DNA from: JAEZPW01 sp035629075
GTDB taxonomy: Bacteria; Acidobacteriota; Terriglobia; Terriglobales; Acidobacteriaceae
Assembly: GCA_035629075.1 (NCBI GenBank)
Contig: DASPIK010000059.1
Span: 6,645 to 70,644, forward strand
Reading direction: 5' to 3'
Length of the DNA stretch: 64,000 nt
In this document: positions 8,211 through 18,400 of the stretch, piece after piece
Position numbering within the stretch: position 1 is the first letter of the stretch
Layout of the letters: each line of letters starts with the position of its first letter
Translations under genes and position numbers: made by a program
Notes under the pieces: generated by a model
The model's database searches: none
Told to the model about the DNA's origin: nothing
What the model saw: the letters and a program-made list of their open reading frames with translations, nothing else

Positions 8211-8558
8211 ATGCTCGATCTATTGCAACTCGGGATTCACCTGGGCCGGGTGATGGTGGTCGTCGCAAAACGTGCGCACGAGATGATCGTACGTCGACCA
8301 GTCTCATGCGTGGCCGCTGGGCACGGGGAAGGTGGAACTGAGGCAAGTGGTGGACGCGGACGACCGCAAGCCCTTCGCGGCTGAACTCCTCTACTCTTAT
8401 GAAGTTGCGGGGCAGTTCTACTCCGGCGAACACCGCTTCGATTCAAGAAGGAAAATGAAGCGGAGCAGAAGGTGCTGCAATACCCAAGCGGTACGGTCGT
8501 GCGGATGCGATATAACCCGAAGAAACCGTGCCAGTCTGTGATGATTACCGAGTTCTAA
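8211..8558 (+). pseudogene. DUF3592-like protein gene, broken by two compensating frameshifts
   Basis: Three frames together read as one protein of about 115 residues. The start (ATG 8211, MLDLLQLGIHLGRVMVVV) and the end (stop 8556-8558) are in one frame. The middle, from about 8300 to 8440, is shifted by one base: HAWPLGTGKVE, then AELLYSYEVAGQFYSGEHRFD. The tail resumes as FKKENEAEQKVLQYPSG, then RMRYNPKKPCQSVM. The WP...G.V, YSY.V.G..YSGE and YNPKKP signatures match DUF3592-type proteins. The second break is a missing T in GATTCAAG near 8441; restoring it joins HRFD directly to FKKENEA. Either a real pseudogene or assembly errors. Confidence 0.6.
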
Positions 8559-8560
8559 CG

Positions 8561-9424
8561 CTAGCGCTTAACGAGAACGGCCGCCGCAATGAAGAGAAAG
8601 TACAGGACGCTGACAAATCCGTTGGTCGTGAAAAAGGCCGCATCTAGTTTGCTGAGATCGTCGTGCTTCACCAACGAGTGCTCGTAAGCGAGTAGCGCAG
8701 CAAAGACCAGAACAGCGATCCACCCAAGCACACCAAGTCCGAAAAGATACGACGTCCAGGCGAGGAACCCGACTGTGACGACATGAGATAGTTGCGCGAC
8801 AATCAGCGCCTTGCGAATGCCGAGGTGACGCGGGATGGAGTGCAGTCCAATCTGTCGGTCAAAGTCGTAGTCCTGACAGGCATACAGAACGTCAAAGCCA
8901 CCCACCCAGAAGGTTACCGCTCCGACCAGAGGCAGAATCTGCCAATCCAGCGTACCGCGAACGGCGATCCAGGCTGCTGCCGGAGGGATTGCGTCGGCGA
9001 ATCCCAAAACCAGGTGCGACCAGCGTGTGAATCTTTTCGTGTACGAGTAAAGCAGCAGGATGGCGAGCGCCACGGGAGAAAGGTAAAGGCAAAGCCGATT
9101 CAGTTGCGCAGCAGCAAAAATGAAGACGAGGCTGGAAACGATCACGAATGCAATGACGAACCGCTGCGTCAGTAGCCCCGCTGGAAGCGCGCGCATTCTT
9201 GTTCGCGGATTTGCCGCGTCATACTCAAGATCGATGACGCGGTTGAAGGCCATCGCCGCCGAGCGTGCTGCGACCATCGCTACGACGATCCACGTCAGTT
9301 GCCAGACAGTGGGCACACCGCCGGCAGCCAGCATGGCGCCGGCGAGGGCGAACGGGAGCGCAAATATGGAGTGCTCCCACTTGATCATGTCCAGTGTTAC
9401 ACGCGTGCTATGGATCAGAGCCAT
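8561..9424 (-). CDS. UbiA-family prenyltransferase, probably MqnP of the futalosine pathway
   Basis: A 287-residue membrane protein of the UbiA superfamily with about eight hydrophobic helices. It has both aspartate-rich motifs that bind prenyl diphosphate and Mg: NRVIDLEYDAANPRT near residue 68 and YACQDYDFDRQIGLHSIP near 188. The start is taken as the ATG at 9424 (MALIHSTRVTLDMIKWEHS), because the longer frame adds an unrelated 31-residue leader. The MIKWEHSIFALPFAL opening is typical of the 4-hydroxybenzoate octaprenyltransferase-like MqnP group. Proximity to mqnE suggests prenylation of the futalosine-derived naphthoate in menaquinone synthesis. A ubiquinone-type role cannot be fully excluded. 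Confidence 0.85.
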   Translation of the reverse strand: MALIHSTRVTLDMIKWEHSIFALPFALAGAMLAAGGVPTVWQLTWIVVAMVAARSAAMAFNRVIDLEYDAANPRTRMRALPAGLLTQRFVIAFVIVSSLVFIFAAAQLNRLCLYLSPVALAILLLYSYTKRFTRWSHLVLGFADAIPPAAAWIAVRGTLDWQILPLVGAVTFWVGGFDVLYACQDYDFDRQIGLHSIPRHLGIRKALIVAQLSHVVTVGFLAWTSYLFGLGVLGWIAVLVFAALLAYEHSLVKHDDLSKLDAAFFTTNGFVSVLYFLFIAAAVLVKR

Positions 9425-9574
9425 CGGCGGCTTCAGTGTATCAGTTGCGAGATGCAGCAAGCAGAGGGTGATGCGCAGTTCTAAGCTCGCACCATCCCCT
9501 AAAAAGCAGGGCGGCATCCCAGGATCGCAGTCATAGGATCGCAGTCAAGAGACGCCGAATGCACAGCCAAGAAA

Positions 9575-9600
9575 ACCAGGCCTCGAGACCGAGGCCTGGT
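9575..9600 (-). terminator. Intrinsic terminator after the BON-domain gene
   Basis: An 11-bp perfect stem (ACCAGGCCTCG / CGAGGCCTGGT) with a 4-nt loop, followed on the minus strand by TTTTCTTGG. It lies 26 nt beyond the restored stop codon of the BON gene at 9626. That position supports the longer, frameshift-corrected reading of that gene. Confidence 0.85.
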
Positions 9601-9625
9601 AGCTGGAGCCTAGCGCTGATACTTC

Positions 9626-10455
9626 TTACTTCGTCTGCTGATTTGCAGCAACCAGCTTGTCGGTCACACTGAAGACGTTTGGCACCTGTTTGGCCCGCAT
9701 GGTAGCTATCTGCTTATCCATGGCGCTGTTTACAACGCCGTACAGGGTGACGTGACCGTTGTCCACGACGATGCGGATTGGGGCTTGCGGATGAGTGCGT
9801 ACTTCTGGAGCGACGGGTCACCATAGACGGCCCGGGCGACTCGAATGCGCGTCTCGTCATCCATCTGCGACGTCGGCAGAACCTTGATGTCGTCAATGAC
9901 GCCCTTCACTCCCGGCGTATTCTCGACTATAGCCAAGGCTGAGGCCGCATCGGTTGGCGTGCGAGCCTGCCCACTAATAGTGACAATGCCGTTGTTCACG
10001 GCCAAGTTGAAGTTGTTGAACACCACGCCCTGATCCACGCGATCGTAGCGCAGTTTGTCGGCAAGCTTCTCACCCAGTTCCGCATCCGGAATGGGCTTCC
10101 CTGTAACAGCGATGAGGTTGCGCACACCTTGAACTCGATCCTTGTTGTGGATCTTGTCGTAAGCACGAACTTTGTCGCTGTACTTCGGAACGCTTCCCGC
10201 AAGTGTCACGATGCCGTCTTCAACGCTGGCACGAATGTCTTCGGCCCAATCGTGCTTCTTTAACTCCGAGTTGACTGCCTGCAAAATCTGCTGATCGTAC
10301 TGGCCGCCTCGCAGCGCCGATCGCGAACGATCTTCAACTGAGGCGCTCTGCCCCTGTTGCATTGTTGTGCTTGAATCCTGCGTTTGGGCCATCACAGGAA
10401 GCGCAAGCACACTGGCCAATAACGCCGCTAACGAACTCTTCCATACATATTTCAT
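9626..10455 (-). CDS. Periplasmic BON-domain protein, frameshifted near its C-terminus
   Basis: The start is the ATG at 10455 (MKYVWKSSLAALLASVLALPVMAQ), a signal peptide preceded by GGGAGA. Two complete BON domains follow, with AEDIRASVEDGIVTLAGSVP (first) and NLAVNNGIVTISGQA (second). BON domains bind phospholipid or other envelope surfaces, as in OsmY. The uninterrupted frame stops at 9730 after a nonsense tail. One missing base near 9791 (CTC-ATCCG read as CTCAATCCG) restores NPQAPIRIVVDNGHVTLYGV, a third BON-like segment, and then a stop at 9626 just before a strong terminator. So the gene is either newly frameshifted or the assembly has a one-base error. Confidence 0.8.
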
Positions 10456-10617
10456 CTCTCGATTCTCCCTGTGGCTATGTAAGTGAACACTTGCTTTGAT
10501 GAACATAGGGTGTGCTCTGATTCTTCCGCGAGCGTAAAGATTTGTATCGTTTTGTGAGTGAATGTGTGAGCGAGGCGGTAACGTGGGGACGGTTACGTGA
10601 TTAGCAATCGGTTCGGG

Positions 10618-13600
10618 TCAGCGCTTCCGATGCCGTATGCGGACGTCGAAGCTTACGATGCCATTCTGATCGCGCACGGCAAGTATCGATACGGCACGCG
10701 TAACGTTGTATTCGACCGAGATGATCTGCTGATTGGACCGAGCCAAATCGGTGATGTAAGTAATAGTCAGGTTATTGGCCACTTGCTGCTCGATCGTGAC
10801 GCGAGCACCGCTGGGGTTGTTCTCTGCCCCGCCTACCTGGGGGTCGATTTTGATTCGACTGACGCCGAACAGTTTTTGCACCCGGCTACTGACGGTAGCG
10901 TTCAGCGCCTGGCCGAGAATTGCGTTGGAGGCAGTCTCGGTGAAGTTCTGGCTCGACACCGGTTGCATGGCCGACTCTTCACGCGTGCGGCCAAAGGCGA
11001 GCAGAGCAATAATATCGGCGGTGGCCAGTGGCGGATCGGACCGGTATGTCGTGCTCAGCTTTTCGGTCGGGCCGTGAAAGCCGAGCGTGATGTCGTAGTT
11101 GCGAACGCGCGTACTCGCTTCGATATCGAGCACTGGCTCGACTCTTGTCGGGTTAGTGAAAGTTATGTCGCCGCGCTCAACGTGATACTTCGTTCCGTTG
11201 AAAAACACGTCACCATCGATGATATCCACGCGCCCCAGCACGGTAGGACGGGCGGCGGTCCCGCGGAGTCTCAGGTCCACATTTCCCGAGAGCCTTGCCA
11301 ACGAGGTTTGAACCTGCAGCTCCGGCGTTGAAGTAACGTGCAAATCAAGCCTGAGATTCGTCAGCGGCGAGTCCGGATCCGTAAGTTCCGGAGGCTGCTT
11401 GCTTCGGGCGAGGTATTGCGCGAAATCAAACCTGGGGTTCAGTCCGAATCGCGTGATCGTCACGTCACCCGTCAGCGTTGAATTGCGCAGCGTACCGGAG
11501 AGTCTCACATTGGCATCTGCCATCGAACTCACGCCGGGGGGATAACGAAGGCGAATGTCTTTTGCGAAAGCTTGAATGTTGAACCCGATTGTGCGTGCGT
11601 ATGTGACGTAGCCCGTAAGGTTGAGCGTGCCGCCGCCCGTGCGTGCGGTCATGTTCTGGATCTGAAGGCGATCGCGATTGAATACAAGGTCGCCATTGAT
11701 GTCGCTCAACCCGTTTGGCAGGTCAATGTACGAAATGCCGGCATTTGCAACCTGCACATGACCATTTACGAGCGGGTTTGCCACCGTGCCGTTGACCTTG
11801 ACGTCCATGCTCAGATTGCCGTACGACACGTAATCTGGATTGAGCGTCTGAACGATTTTCAGGTTTACGTGCCCCAGTGCGACAAGGTCAAGGCGTCGCT
11901 CGCCAGAGAGTTCCGCCATCCCGGTCGCGGTGAAATCGGTGCCTTCCGCCAGCAGATGCAACTCCTTGAGTTGCAGCACCTGTTGCGAAATCGCGAATCG
12001 GATTGGCCCATGGTTCCGTACTTGAATGTTCTCGATCGGAACGTAAATTTGTGACAGTTCTCCCTGGACTTGCAGATCCCGTAGCCGGCGCAACGGACCT
12101 CGCATGTCGATCGCTCCGGCGAGCGACGAATCTCCAGTCATGCGACCGCGCAGGTAAGCTTGCACCAGGGGATCGAAATCCAGATGAGCGAACCGAATCG
12201 ATATTGCAGCGGGAAAATCATCGCGGAGCCTCACTGTTCCGTTCACCGTGAGATCCGAGTCGCCGACATTCGACCGGGCGCTCAGAGTGAGAGTTTCACC
12301 AACCGTACGTGCCTGGGCAGTGATGTCGCCCGCCCTCTCGCCATTCACGACAAAGTTAGTAACGCTTACGTTCGCGTTGATGATGGGTGCGTCCGGGGTA
12401 CCTGAACCGTCTGCCTCGAAGCTCATCAACCCGGCGTGCTTCAATCGGCCCTGCTGCAGAACCGGAATATCGGCCAGATTGAAGTTGTTGCCCCTCAGCC
12501 GGAACCGAAAGCCATGCGTGGTTATGTTGTAGGCTGCTGCGCCGAGGACGCGCGCCCGCTTTTGCGCCACAATGATGTTGTTAAACTGCGCCTCGCCGTT
12601 CGCGAAATCGACATCCGCACTGGCGCGGTCAACGGGATGGCCATGCACGACAGCACTGCTTACGACCACATGGCCATTGCCGCGGAGAGTGCTCTGCGTG
12701 CCGCTGACTCGCACATTGACGTCGGCTATGCCACTTAGCGGGTAGTCGTAGCCAGCAAGCGTCTGAAGATCTGCCACCTGAGCCCGATGCGCATTCACGT
12801 GTGCGGTAAATGGCGACGTTTCTGTAAAGCGCCCTCGATGGAGTTGCGCGTTCAGATCGAAGTTGATTTGCGCATTGCCCCGCCGGAGAGCGCTGTTTCG
12901 GAGCGCCAGAGAAGAAGGCGAGTAGTGCAGGTCGGTGCTGAATATGTCCCAGTGCATGCGACGGACCGTGCGCGGGTTGGACGCGGACATCTCGGACGCT
13001 ACGGTCTTACCCACAGGCGCCTTCTGTCCCCGCCCAAGCATCGCTGGTGGGGCGATCAGCGACTCGAAGTCTGTGATCTGCAGATGTCCCGCTATGGTCG
13101 GGGCAGAGATGCGCCCGCCAACAGTCCCATCGAAAGTGGCCTGACCATGCAAATCGACGGGCAGGCTGGCCGAGTGCCCCTGCGCCGCGAAGATAGGCGT
13201 AAGTTCGCCGAGATTGCTGGTTGTCGCCGTAATGCGCAGCGCTGCTGCCGTGCTGCCGAGCGACCCGCCGGCTTCGACCCGTGTGGCGGGAGTGCTCAAT
13301 TCGGCTGATGCAATCCGAAGCACACCGCTGCTTCCAAGGTAGCGCCCTTGCACGGTGCCAGTGACCGGCACTTGCTGCGGAGTCGTGTTTGCGGGAGGTA
13401 CGATTGCGAGGTCCAGTTCTGCTACCGCTTTCGAAAGCTCTCCAGTCCAAGTCGCGGCGATTGACCCCGACGTCGCGCCGACCATGTTCACACGATCAAG
13501 AGGTAACGAAGGAGTGCTAATTGCACCGACGATTCCGCTTAGTCCCACCCCACTAATCTGGAATATTGCAGACCCTTGCCGAACCTGCTGTTGTGGTCTG

Positions 13601-14706
13601 GGGTTGGCAGCAAGCATCCGGCTAGCAGTTTGTTGCGAGAGCCAGTTGAGGACCTCAACCTTGCCCGTCGCGCGTCCGCCGAAAATCGCAGCCGATATGT
13701 TCGGCAGCAGCAGTCGAAGGTTGTCGACCCGATAGTCGGACGCAAGCGAAACGTTCCTGATCCGTACAGACGGCTCTTGCCAGTCGAGTCCGCTAACCGT
13801 AAGTCTGCCGATGGAGTTGAAGGCTGACTGTGTGTACGTGCCGCGGCCGTCGAGGTGAAGCACGCCATGCCTCATCTGGCGTGTACGAGAGATCGCTCCC
13901 ACATTTCGCAGGTCGAGAGTGGCACGGTAGTTGACATCCACGGCCGCGCTTGACAGGTCCTGTATGTAACCGCTGGCTACGAGATGCGAGTCGCCTGACT
14001 TCATGGTCAGCGACGTGACGTGGAACGTATGTCCGGCCAATACGAACTGTGCATCAGCCACAGCCGAGAATGGCCGCATGTCTTTGAACTTAGTGTCGAT
14101 TTTTCCGACATGGAGGCTCCCGTGGTATCGAGGGCCTCCAGAGTCGTAGCTCATGGCAGCGGCAACATCGGAAGCTGCAAAGTCGATCGGGACCGGGCGA
14201 TCATTGATGCGCACTTCTCCCCTGCTGACTCTTATTTCATCGGTTGCCAAGTCAAACAGAGTCTCAATGGGCGACTGGGAAGAGCGCTTCCTCGGGACGG
14301 GCTGATTGGTACTGCCGTCCGGATTGATGATCAGGTGAAAAACAGGCCTGTCGAGTTCGAGAAACCGCAGCCCCACCTGGCGCTTCAAGGCTGACATGAC
14401 TTTCGCGCGAAGGTTAATTCTGTCGACGTGAAGGTACGGGATTTCGCCTGGCGGCTCAAGTCCGTGCACCGTGACGTCACGTGCCTCAAACTCCAATTTC
14501 CAAAGCGTCCAGCGCAGTTGTCCGATGTCGACACGACCACCTGTCGCGCGTTCGACATCGGCTATGACCTTATTCCGCACCCAACGATTAAATTGCGGAC
14601 TCGTGAAGTACCATCCCGTAGCGACAAAGGCACCTAGCAGCAACAGGCCGAGTGCTGCCTGTATCCAGAGCCGGTTACGCCGCGGGTTGGTCTTGCCGTC
14701 GGTCAT
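10618..14706 (-). CDS. tamB: TamB-family (DUF490) inner-membrane-anchored translocation/lipid-transfer protein
   Basis: A 1362-residue protein with one N-terminal membrane anchor (residues about 13-32) and a very long region of repeating beta strands, as in the AsmA/TamB group. The C-terminal third is the DUF490 domain: VNGHVQVANAGISYIDLP, GRVDIIDGDVFFNGTKYH, then ADIIALLAFGRT and the closing YNVTRAVSILAVRDQNG. TamB proteins span the periplasm as a hydrophobic groove and work with Omp85 partners in outer-membrane protein insertion or phospholipid transport. Its start overlaps the stop of the SurA-like gene by 4 nt, and the Omp85 gene is next upstream. That makes a three-gene envelope operon. 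Confidence 0.9.
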   Translation of the reverse strand: MTDGKTNPRRNRLWIQAALGLLLLGAFVATGWYFTSPQFNRWVRNKVIADVERATGGRVDIGQLRWTLWKLEFEARDVTVHGLEPPGEIPYLHVDRINLRAKVMSALKRQVGLRFLELDRPVFHLIINPDGSTNQPVPRKRSSQSPIETLFDLATDEIRVSRGEVRINDRPVPIDFAASDVAAAMSYDSGGPRYHGSLHVGKIDTKFKDMRPFSAVADAQFVLAGHTFHVTSLTMKSGDSHLVASGYIQDLSSAAVDVNYRATLDLRNVGAISRTRQMRHGVLHLDGRGTYTQSAFNSIGRLTVSGLDWQEPSVRIRNVSLASDYRVDNLRLLLPNISAAIFGGRATGKVEVLNWLSQQTASRMLAANPRPQQQVRQGSAIFQISGVGLSGIVGAISTPSLPLDRVNMVGATSGSIAATWTGELSKAVAELDLAIVPPANTTPQQVPVTGTVQGRYLGSSGVLRIASAELSTPATRVEAGGSLGSTAAALRITATTSNLGELTPIFAAQGHSASLPVDLHGQATFDGTVGGRISAPTIAGHLQITDFESLIAPPAMLGRGQKAPVGKTVASEMSASNPRTVRRMHWDIFSTDLHYSPSSLALRNSALRRGNAQINFDLNAQLHRGRFTETSPFTAHVNAHRAQVADLQTLAGYDYPLSGIADVNVRVSGTQSTLRGNGHVVVSSAVVHGHPVDRASADVDFANGEAQFNNIIVAQKRARVLGAAAYNITTHGFRFRLRGNNFNLADIPVLQQGRLKHAGLMSFEADGSGTPDAPIINANVSVTNFVVNGERAGDITAQARTVGETLTLSARSNVGDSDLTVNGTVRLRDDFPAAISIRFAHLDFDPLVQAYLRGRMTGDSSLAGAIDMRGPLRRLRDLQVQGELSQIYVPIENIQVRNHGPIRFAISQQVLQLKELHLLAEGTDFTATGMAELSGERRLDLVALGHVNLKIVQTLNPDYVSYGNLSMDVKVNGTVANPLVNGHVQVANAGISYIDLPNGLSDINGDLVFNRDRLQIQNMTARTGGGTLNLTGYVTYARTIGFNIQAFAKDIRLRYPPGVSSMADANVRLSGTLRNSTLTGDVTITRFGLNPRFDFAQYLARSKQPPELTDPDSPLTNLRLDLHVTSTPELQVQTSLARLSGNVDLRLRGTAARPTVLGRVDIIDGDVFFNGTKYHVERGDITFTNPTRVEPVLDIEASTRVRNYDITLGFHGPTEKLSTTYRSDPPLATADIIALLAFGRTREESAMQPVSSQNFTETASNAILGQALNATVSSRVQKLFGVSRIKIDPQVGGAENNPSGARVTIEQQVANNLTITYITDLARSNQQIISVEYNVTRAVSILAVRDQNGIVSFDVRIRHRKR

Positions 14707-15407
14707 TGCGCCTTGTTGGCCACCCTTTCTGCGCTCGAAACGACACCTGGGCTATGCTTGTCCAGTTCGAGATGAACCTCACTTTGATCACGCAAATTGT
14801 GCAGCCACGCACTCAACAACTGATCAACGTTGCGCTCTACAAGGATCTGCCGAATTCGAGCGGACACCTCGGTCAACGGAACGTCTTCTGCGCCCGATTC
14901 CCTAAGCCTGGGCAAGAACTCGTCACGGTAATATGAATCAACAGCCGAGTCGTCAACGCGAACATTGGGCCTGAGCCGAAGCTCGACGAACCTCCACAGT
15001 TCGAGCTGTACACGTACACGTTCTGCAAGGTCAGCCGAGGTGAGGCCGTACTTCCCTAAACGAGCCTGCCAGTCAGACTCGACTCGGCCTTCGGGGAATT
15101 GGCTGCGAATCTCCGCCACTCGGGCCTGAACCTCACTGGCGGGGATGGTTAACGCTTCCCCCATCTCCTGCCGCAGTAGTTCCTGGTCGACGAGCCGGTC
15201 GAGCGCCTTCCTATAATCCTTGTCGCTAACTTCGCCGACCGCACGGCCCTCCAGAAAAGCTTCGTACCGAACCGCCAGTTCGACATCGCTCTGAAGCACG
15301 ACACCGCGGTTCACGACAGCAACGATGCGATCAATGACCTCTCCGGAATATGCGGAGCCCAGCCCTGCCGTCACGAACACAAGTACGAGTTGGAGCGCAC
15401 GCCTCAT
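14703..15407 (-). CDS. SurA N-terminal-domain-like periplasmic chaperone without a PPIase domain
   Basis: A 234-residue exported protein: signal peptide at residues 1-22 (LVLVFVTAGLGSAYSG), then VIDRIVAVVNRGVVLQSDVEL, the opening motif of SurA/PpiC-type chaperones. The helical N-domain follows (LDRLVDQELLRQEMGEAL). No parvulin-type catalytic domain is present; the protein ends in a helical tail. It probably holds unfolded outer-membrane proteins for the Omp85 protein encoded immediately upstream: the Omp85 stop at 15408 abuts this start. It overlaps tamB by 4 nt. The chaperone role is inferred from family and context. Confidence 0.75.
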   Translation of the reverse strand: MRRALQLVLVFVTAGLGSAYSGEVIDRIVAVVNRGVVLQSDVELAVRYEAFLEGRAVGEVSDKDYRKALDRLVDQELLRQEMGEALTIPASEVQARVAEIRSQFPEGRVESDWQARLGKYGLTSADLAERVRVQLELWRFVELRLRPNVRVDDSAVDSYYRDEFLPRLRESGAEDVPLTEVSARIRQILVERNVDQLLSAWLHNLRDQSEVHLELDKHSPGVVSSAERVANKAQ

Positions 15408-18400
15408 CTAGAAGGTCTGCCCTATGCTGAAGAAGAAGTTGAAGTGTCGCAAGGTTCCTGATTGAAACAAAAGTGAGCTCGCCGGCAAGGTAGCGCACGG
15501 CCCCGGATTGTTCCCAGTTGGCGGCGTCGACGGACACTGCACGTAGAACGGGAATGCACTCGGGTTGAGGTTGTAGCTGAAATCGACGCGGATCGGGCCC
15601 ATCGGAGTCTTGTATCGAGCACCCAAGCCGACTGCATGCGACATGTAGTTGAAGCTGCAGCTCAGCCTCGTAACTTCGGATGAGCACGCCTCTCTTCGTG
15701 GCTGGTACCAGCGGAAGAGGCTCTTGGCCATGTCCTGACCGGATTCGAAAACGTTCCCACTGTCGTGGAACAAAACGAAATTCAAGTTTTCGCCCACCCA
15801 TGGCAGCGCCACAGGGGGCATGCGCAATTCGACCTGGTTTACGAAAATCGCATTGCCGCCCAGCGGGAAACCGGTGAACAAGTCGCGCGGGCCTGCCTGG
15901 TTCAAAGCAAACCCTCGATGCGACTGCGAACCGCCTGCGAAGAAACGTTCAGGAAGGGGGATGATGGCCTTGTTGCCCTTCCCAAACGGCTCCTCGACGC
16001 CGATGCGGGTTGATCGGGCCAAGACGAATCGCTTCTTGATTGGTACATACGTGGAATTCTGAATGAGGAACCTGCCAAAATTCGCTGCCGATCCGAACGC
16101 ACCGGCAGCAATGCCCGTGTCGAACGTCGTGTAGTTCCCTTTGTGGGTGTCGATTGGATCGTCGCGTTTGTCACGAATGTAGGTAAAGCTCGGCATTCCC
16201 ACGCGTACCGGACGTGACAGGATCGGAATCTGTTCAGGGCTAATGACCAACGTTCTCGGATCCACCTTAACGCGCCGGTACTGAAATCGATAAAGCAAAG
16301 TGGTAACTCTGCTCAAGACCTGCTCAGCCTGCGCTGAACCCTCCAACCGCTCGGACGTGAACGTACGGACATCACGGCTGTTGTCGGCAAAGATGGTAAA
16401 GGTCATCCGCAGATTCTCTTTGTCGAACCAGCGGGGTGCATCGTAGCTGACCAGCGCGCGCCTCGAGAGCCGACCAACATGCGACTTGAATAACAAGGTG
16501 TGGTTGCGTCCGCGAAAGTTCAGGCGCGTGACCTCGAACGACACACGAGGACTAACCCCTGTACCGCCATCCGGATCTGCGGTGTTTATTGTGCCACCCT
16601 GCGGAGGAGTCGTGTTGGGCGGCACGTGTACGCCGGGTGCCGGCGCGGTATTGATGAGGTCCGCGTTTAAGGGCTGGCTGCCCGTCTGAACTTCGAACCC
16701 GAATCCGTAGTTGAAGGTCCATCGCTGGGCCTCGCGGACCTGAAAGAGGATGTCTTTGTACTTGGCGGCACCATCGGGATTCTGCACCGCCATGTCGACT
16801 TCGTTGAAGATGCCTAAGTCGTATAGGCGGCGCTGAGATTCGAGCATGCCCATCTGGCTCAGCGGATCTCCCTCGTGCACCTGGAGTTCGCGCTGCACCA
16901 CGAAGGGTCTGGTGTAGTTCAGGCCTGACACGAGGACGCTGTTAACGAAAACCTGTTCGCCCTCTTTTAGAGTAAAAACGACATCGCGCAACTTCGGCTT
17001 ACCCTCCACAGGCTTCGAGGCACTCTCGAACTGAATATCCGGGAAACCATGGTTGAAGTAGTAGTTGACGATTGAGTCTCGATCGGTCGCAACGTTGAAG
17101 TCCGAAAATGGCTGCCCCTCTATAGTCGTGAGGAGATTCCGGATTTGCTCCTCGGGAACGGTCTTATTTCCTATGATCTTTAACGAATTGACGCGCGTCT
17201 GCTCGCCTTCGTCGACGGTGATCGCAACCGCGATGTCTCGTTCGTCACCACGATACTTCCCAATGACCTCGCCTTTGACCTTTACATCGAGGAAACCATT
17301 GGCTCTGTAGAGGTTTTCGATCGACTCGATATCACGGGCCAACTGGGACTGGCTAAAGACTCCGTGCGTAAAAAATCCCGTTGCCGCTCGCACGCCCATG
17401 CGTTCACGAATGGTCGCGTCATCGAAGTACTTGTTGCCATTTACCATGACCGCTACAAGGTCTTGCGAGTCGCCGCGATCCACTTTGTAGACGACGTTCA
17501 GCTTGTTCGCCGACTCGTCGTAATCTCTCTCGAAATCGACTTCGGCGTAGAAATAGCCTTTGGTTTGCAGATGGTCCCGGAGGTTTCGACGGCCTTCGTT
17601 CAGAAGATCGTCGTCAACCGCGCCCTCTTCATAGATTGGAACATACCTTTTCAGCAGGCCTTTGCGGATGTCCGCTCCTTCGACCTGAACGTCAACAGTG
17701 GGACCGCGATCAATCCTGAAGACATAATCAAGACGGTTCGTATCGGGGTGGTAGGTCCTGTCGACAATGGATACCTGCGCCTCAAGCCGTTTCTGCTTCT
17801 GATATTTGTTGCGCAGACGTTGCAATGCGCGGGTCACGCGTTGAGAACTGACCGTGTCGCCCGGGTGCATATGTGCAATGTCTTCGACCTGCCCGACGCT
17901 GTACCCGGGATTACCCTGAACGATGATCTTGCCGATCTTCGCCGGTTCGTTTGGCACGATATCGAACTGCACCAATACCTGCTCGATGTCCGGCCGATAT
18001 TGCTGTGTGTGACGGATCTCGGGGCGGTAGTAACCGTTGTCCACCAGCACCGAACGCATGTTGGCAACAGCTCTTTCCAACTTCTCCGGCGTAAACAACT
18101 CACCTAATTGCAGCTTGCTGGCGTTTACTAGCTGGGCGGCGGTGGGTCGCTTTGGATTGCCCTGCACGGTTACGCCGCCGATGAAATAGTTTTCCCTGCC
18201 GACGAAAACGAGCCGCATCTCCTTGTGCCCAAGAGGTTCCGCTTGGACCTCAATGTTCGCGAAGCGACCCGTGGCGTACAAAGACTGTATGCTGCGGCGA
18301 AGGCTGTTCCGATCAAGTGGCTGGCCGGTCTGTTGCGAGACCAATTCGTGCAGATGCTTGGTCACTCGTTCGTTGCTGGAGAACCCACGGAACTGAATGT

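Noticed and set aside
17364..18107. A 247-residue plus-strand open frame opposite the Omp85 gene
   Set aside because: It is antisense to the conserved POTRA region, has no ribosome-binding site and its composition mirrors the opposite strand.
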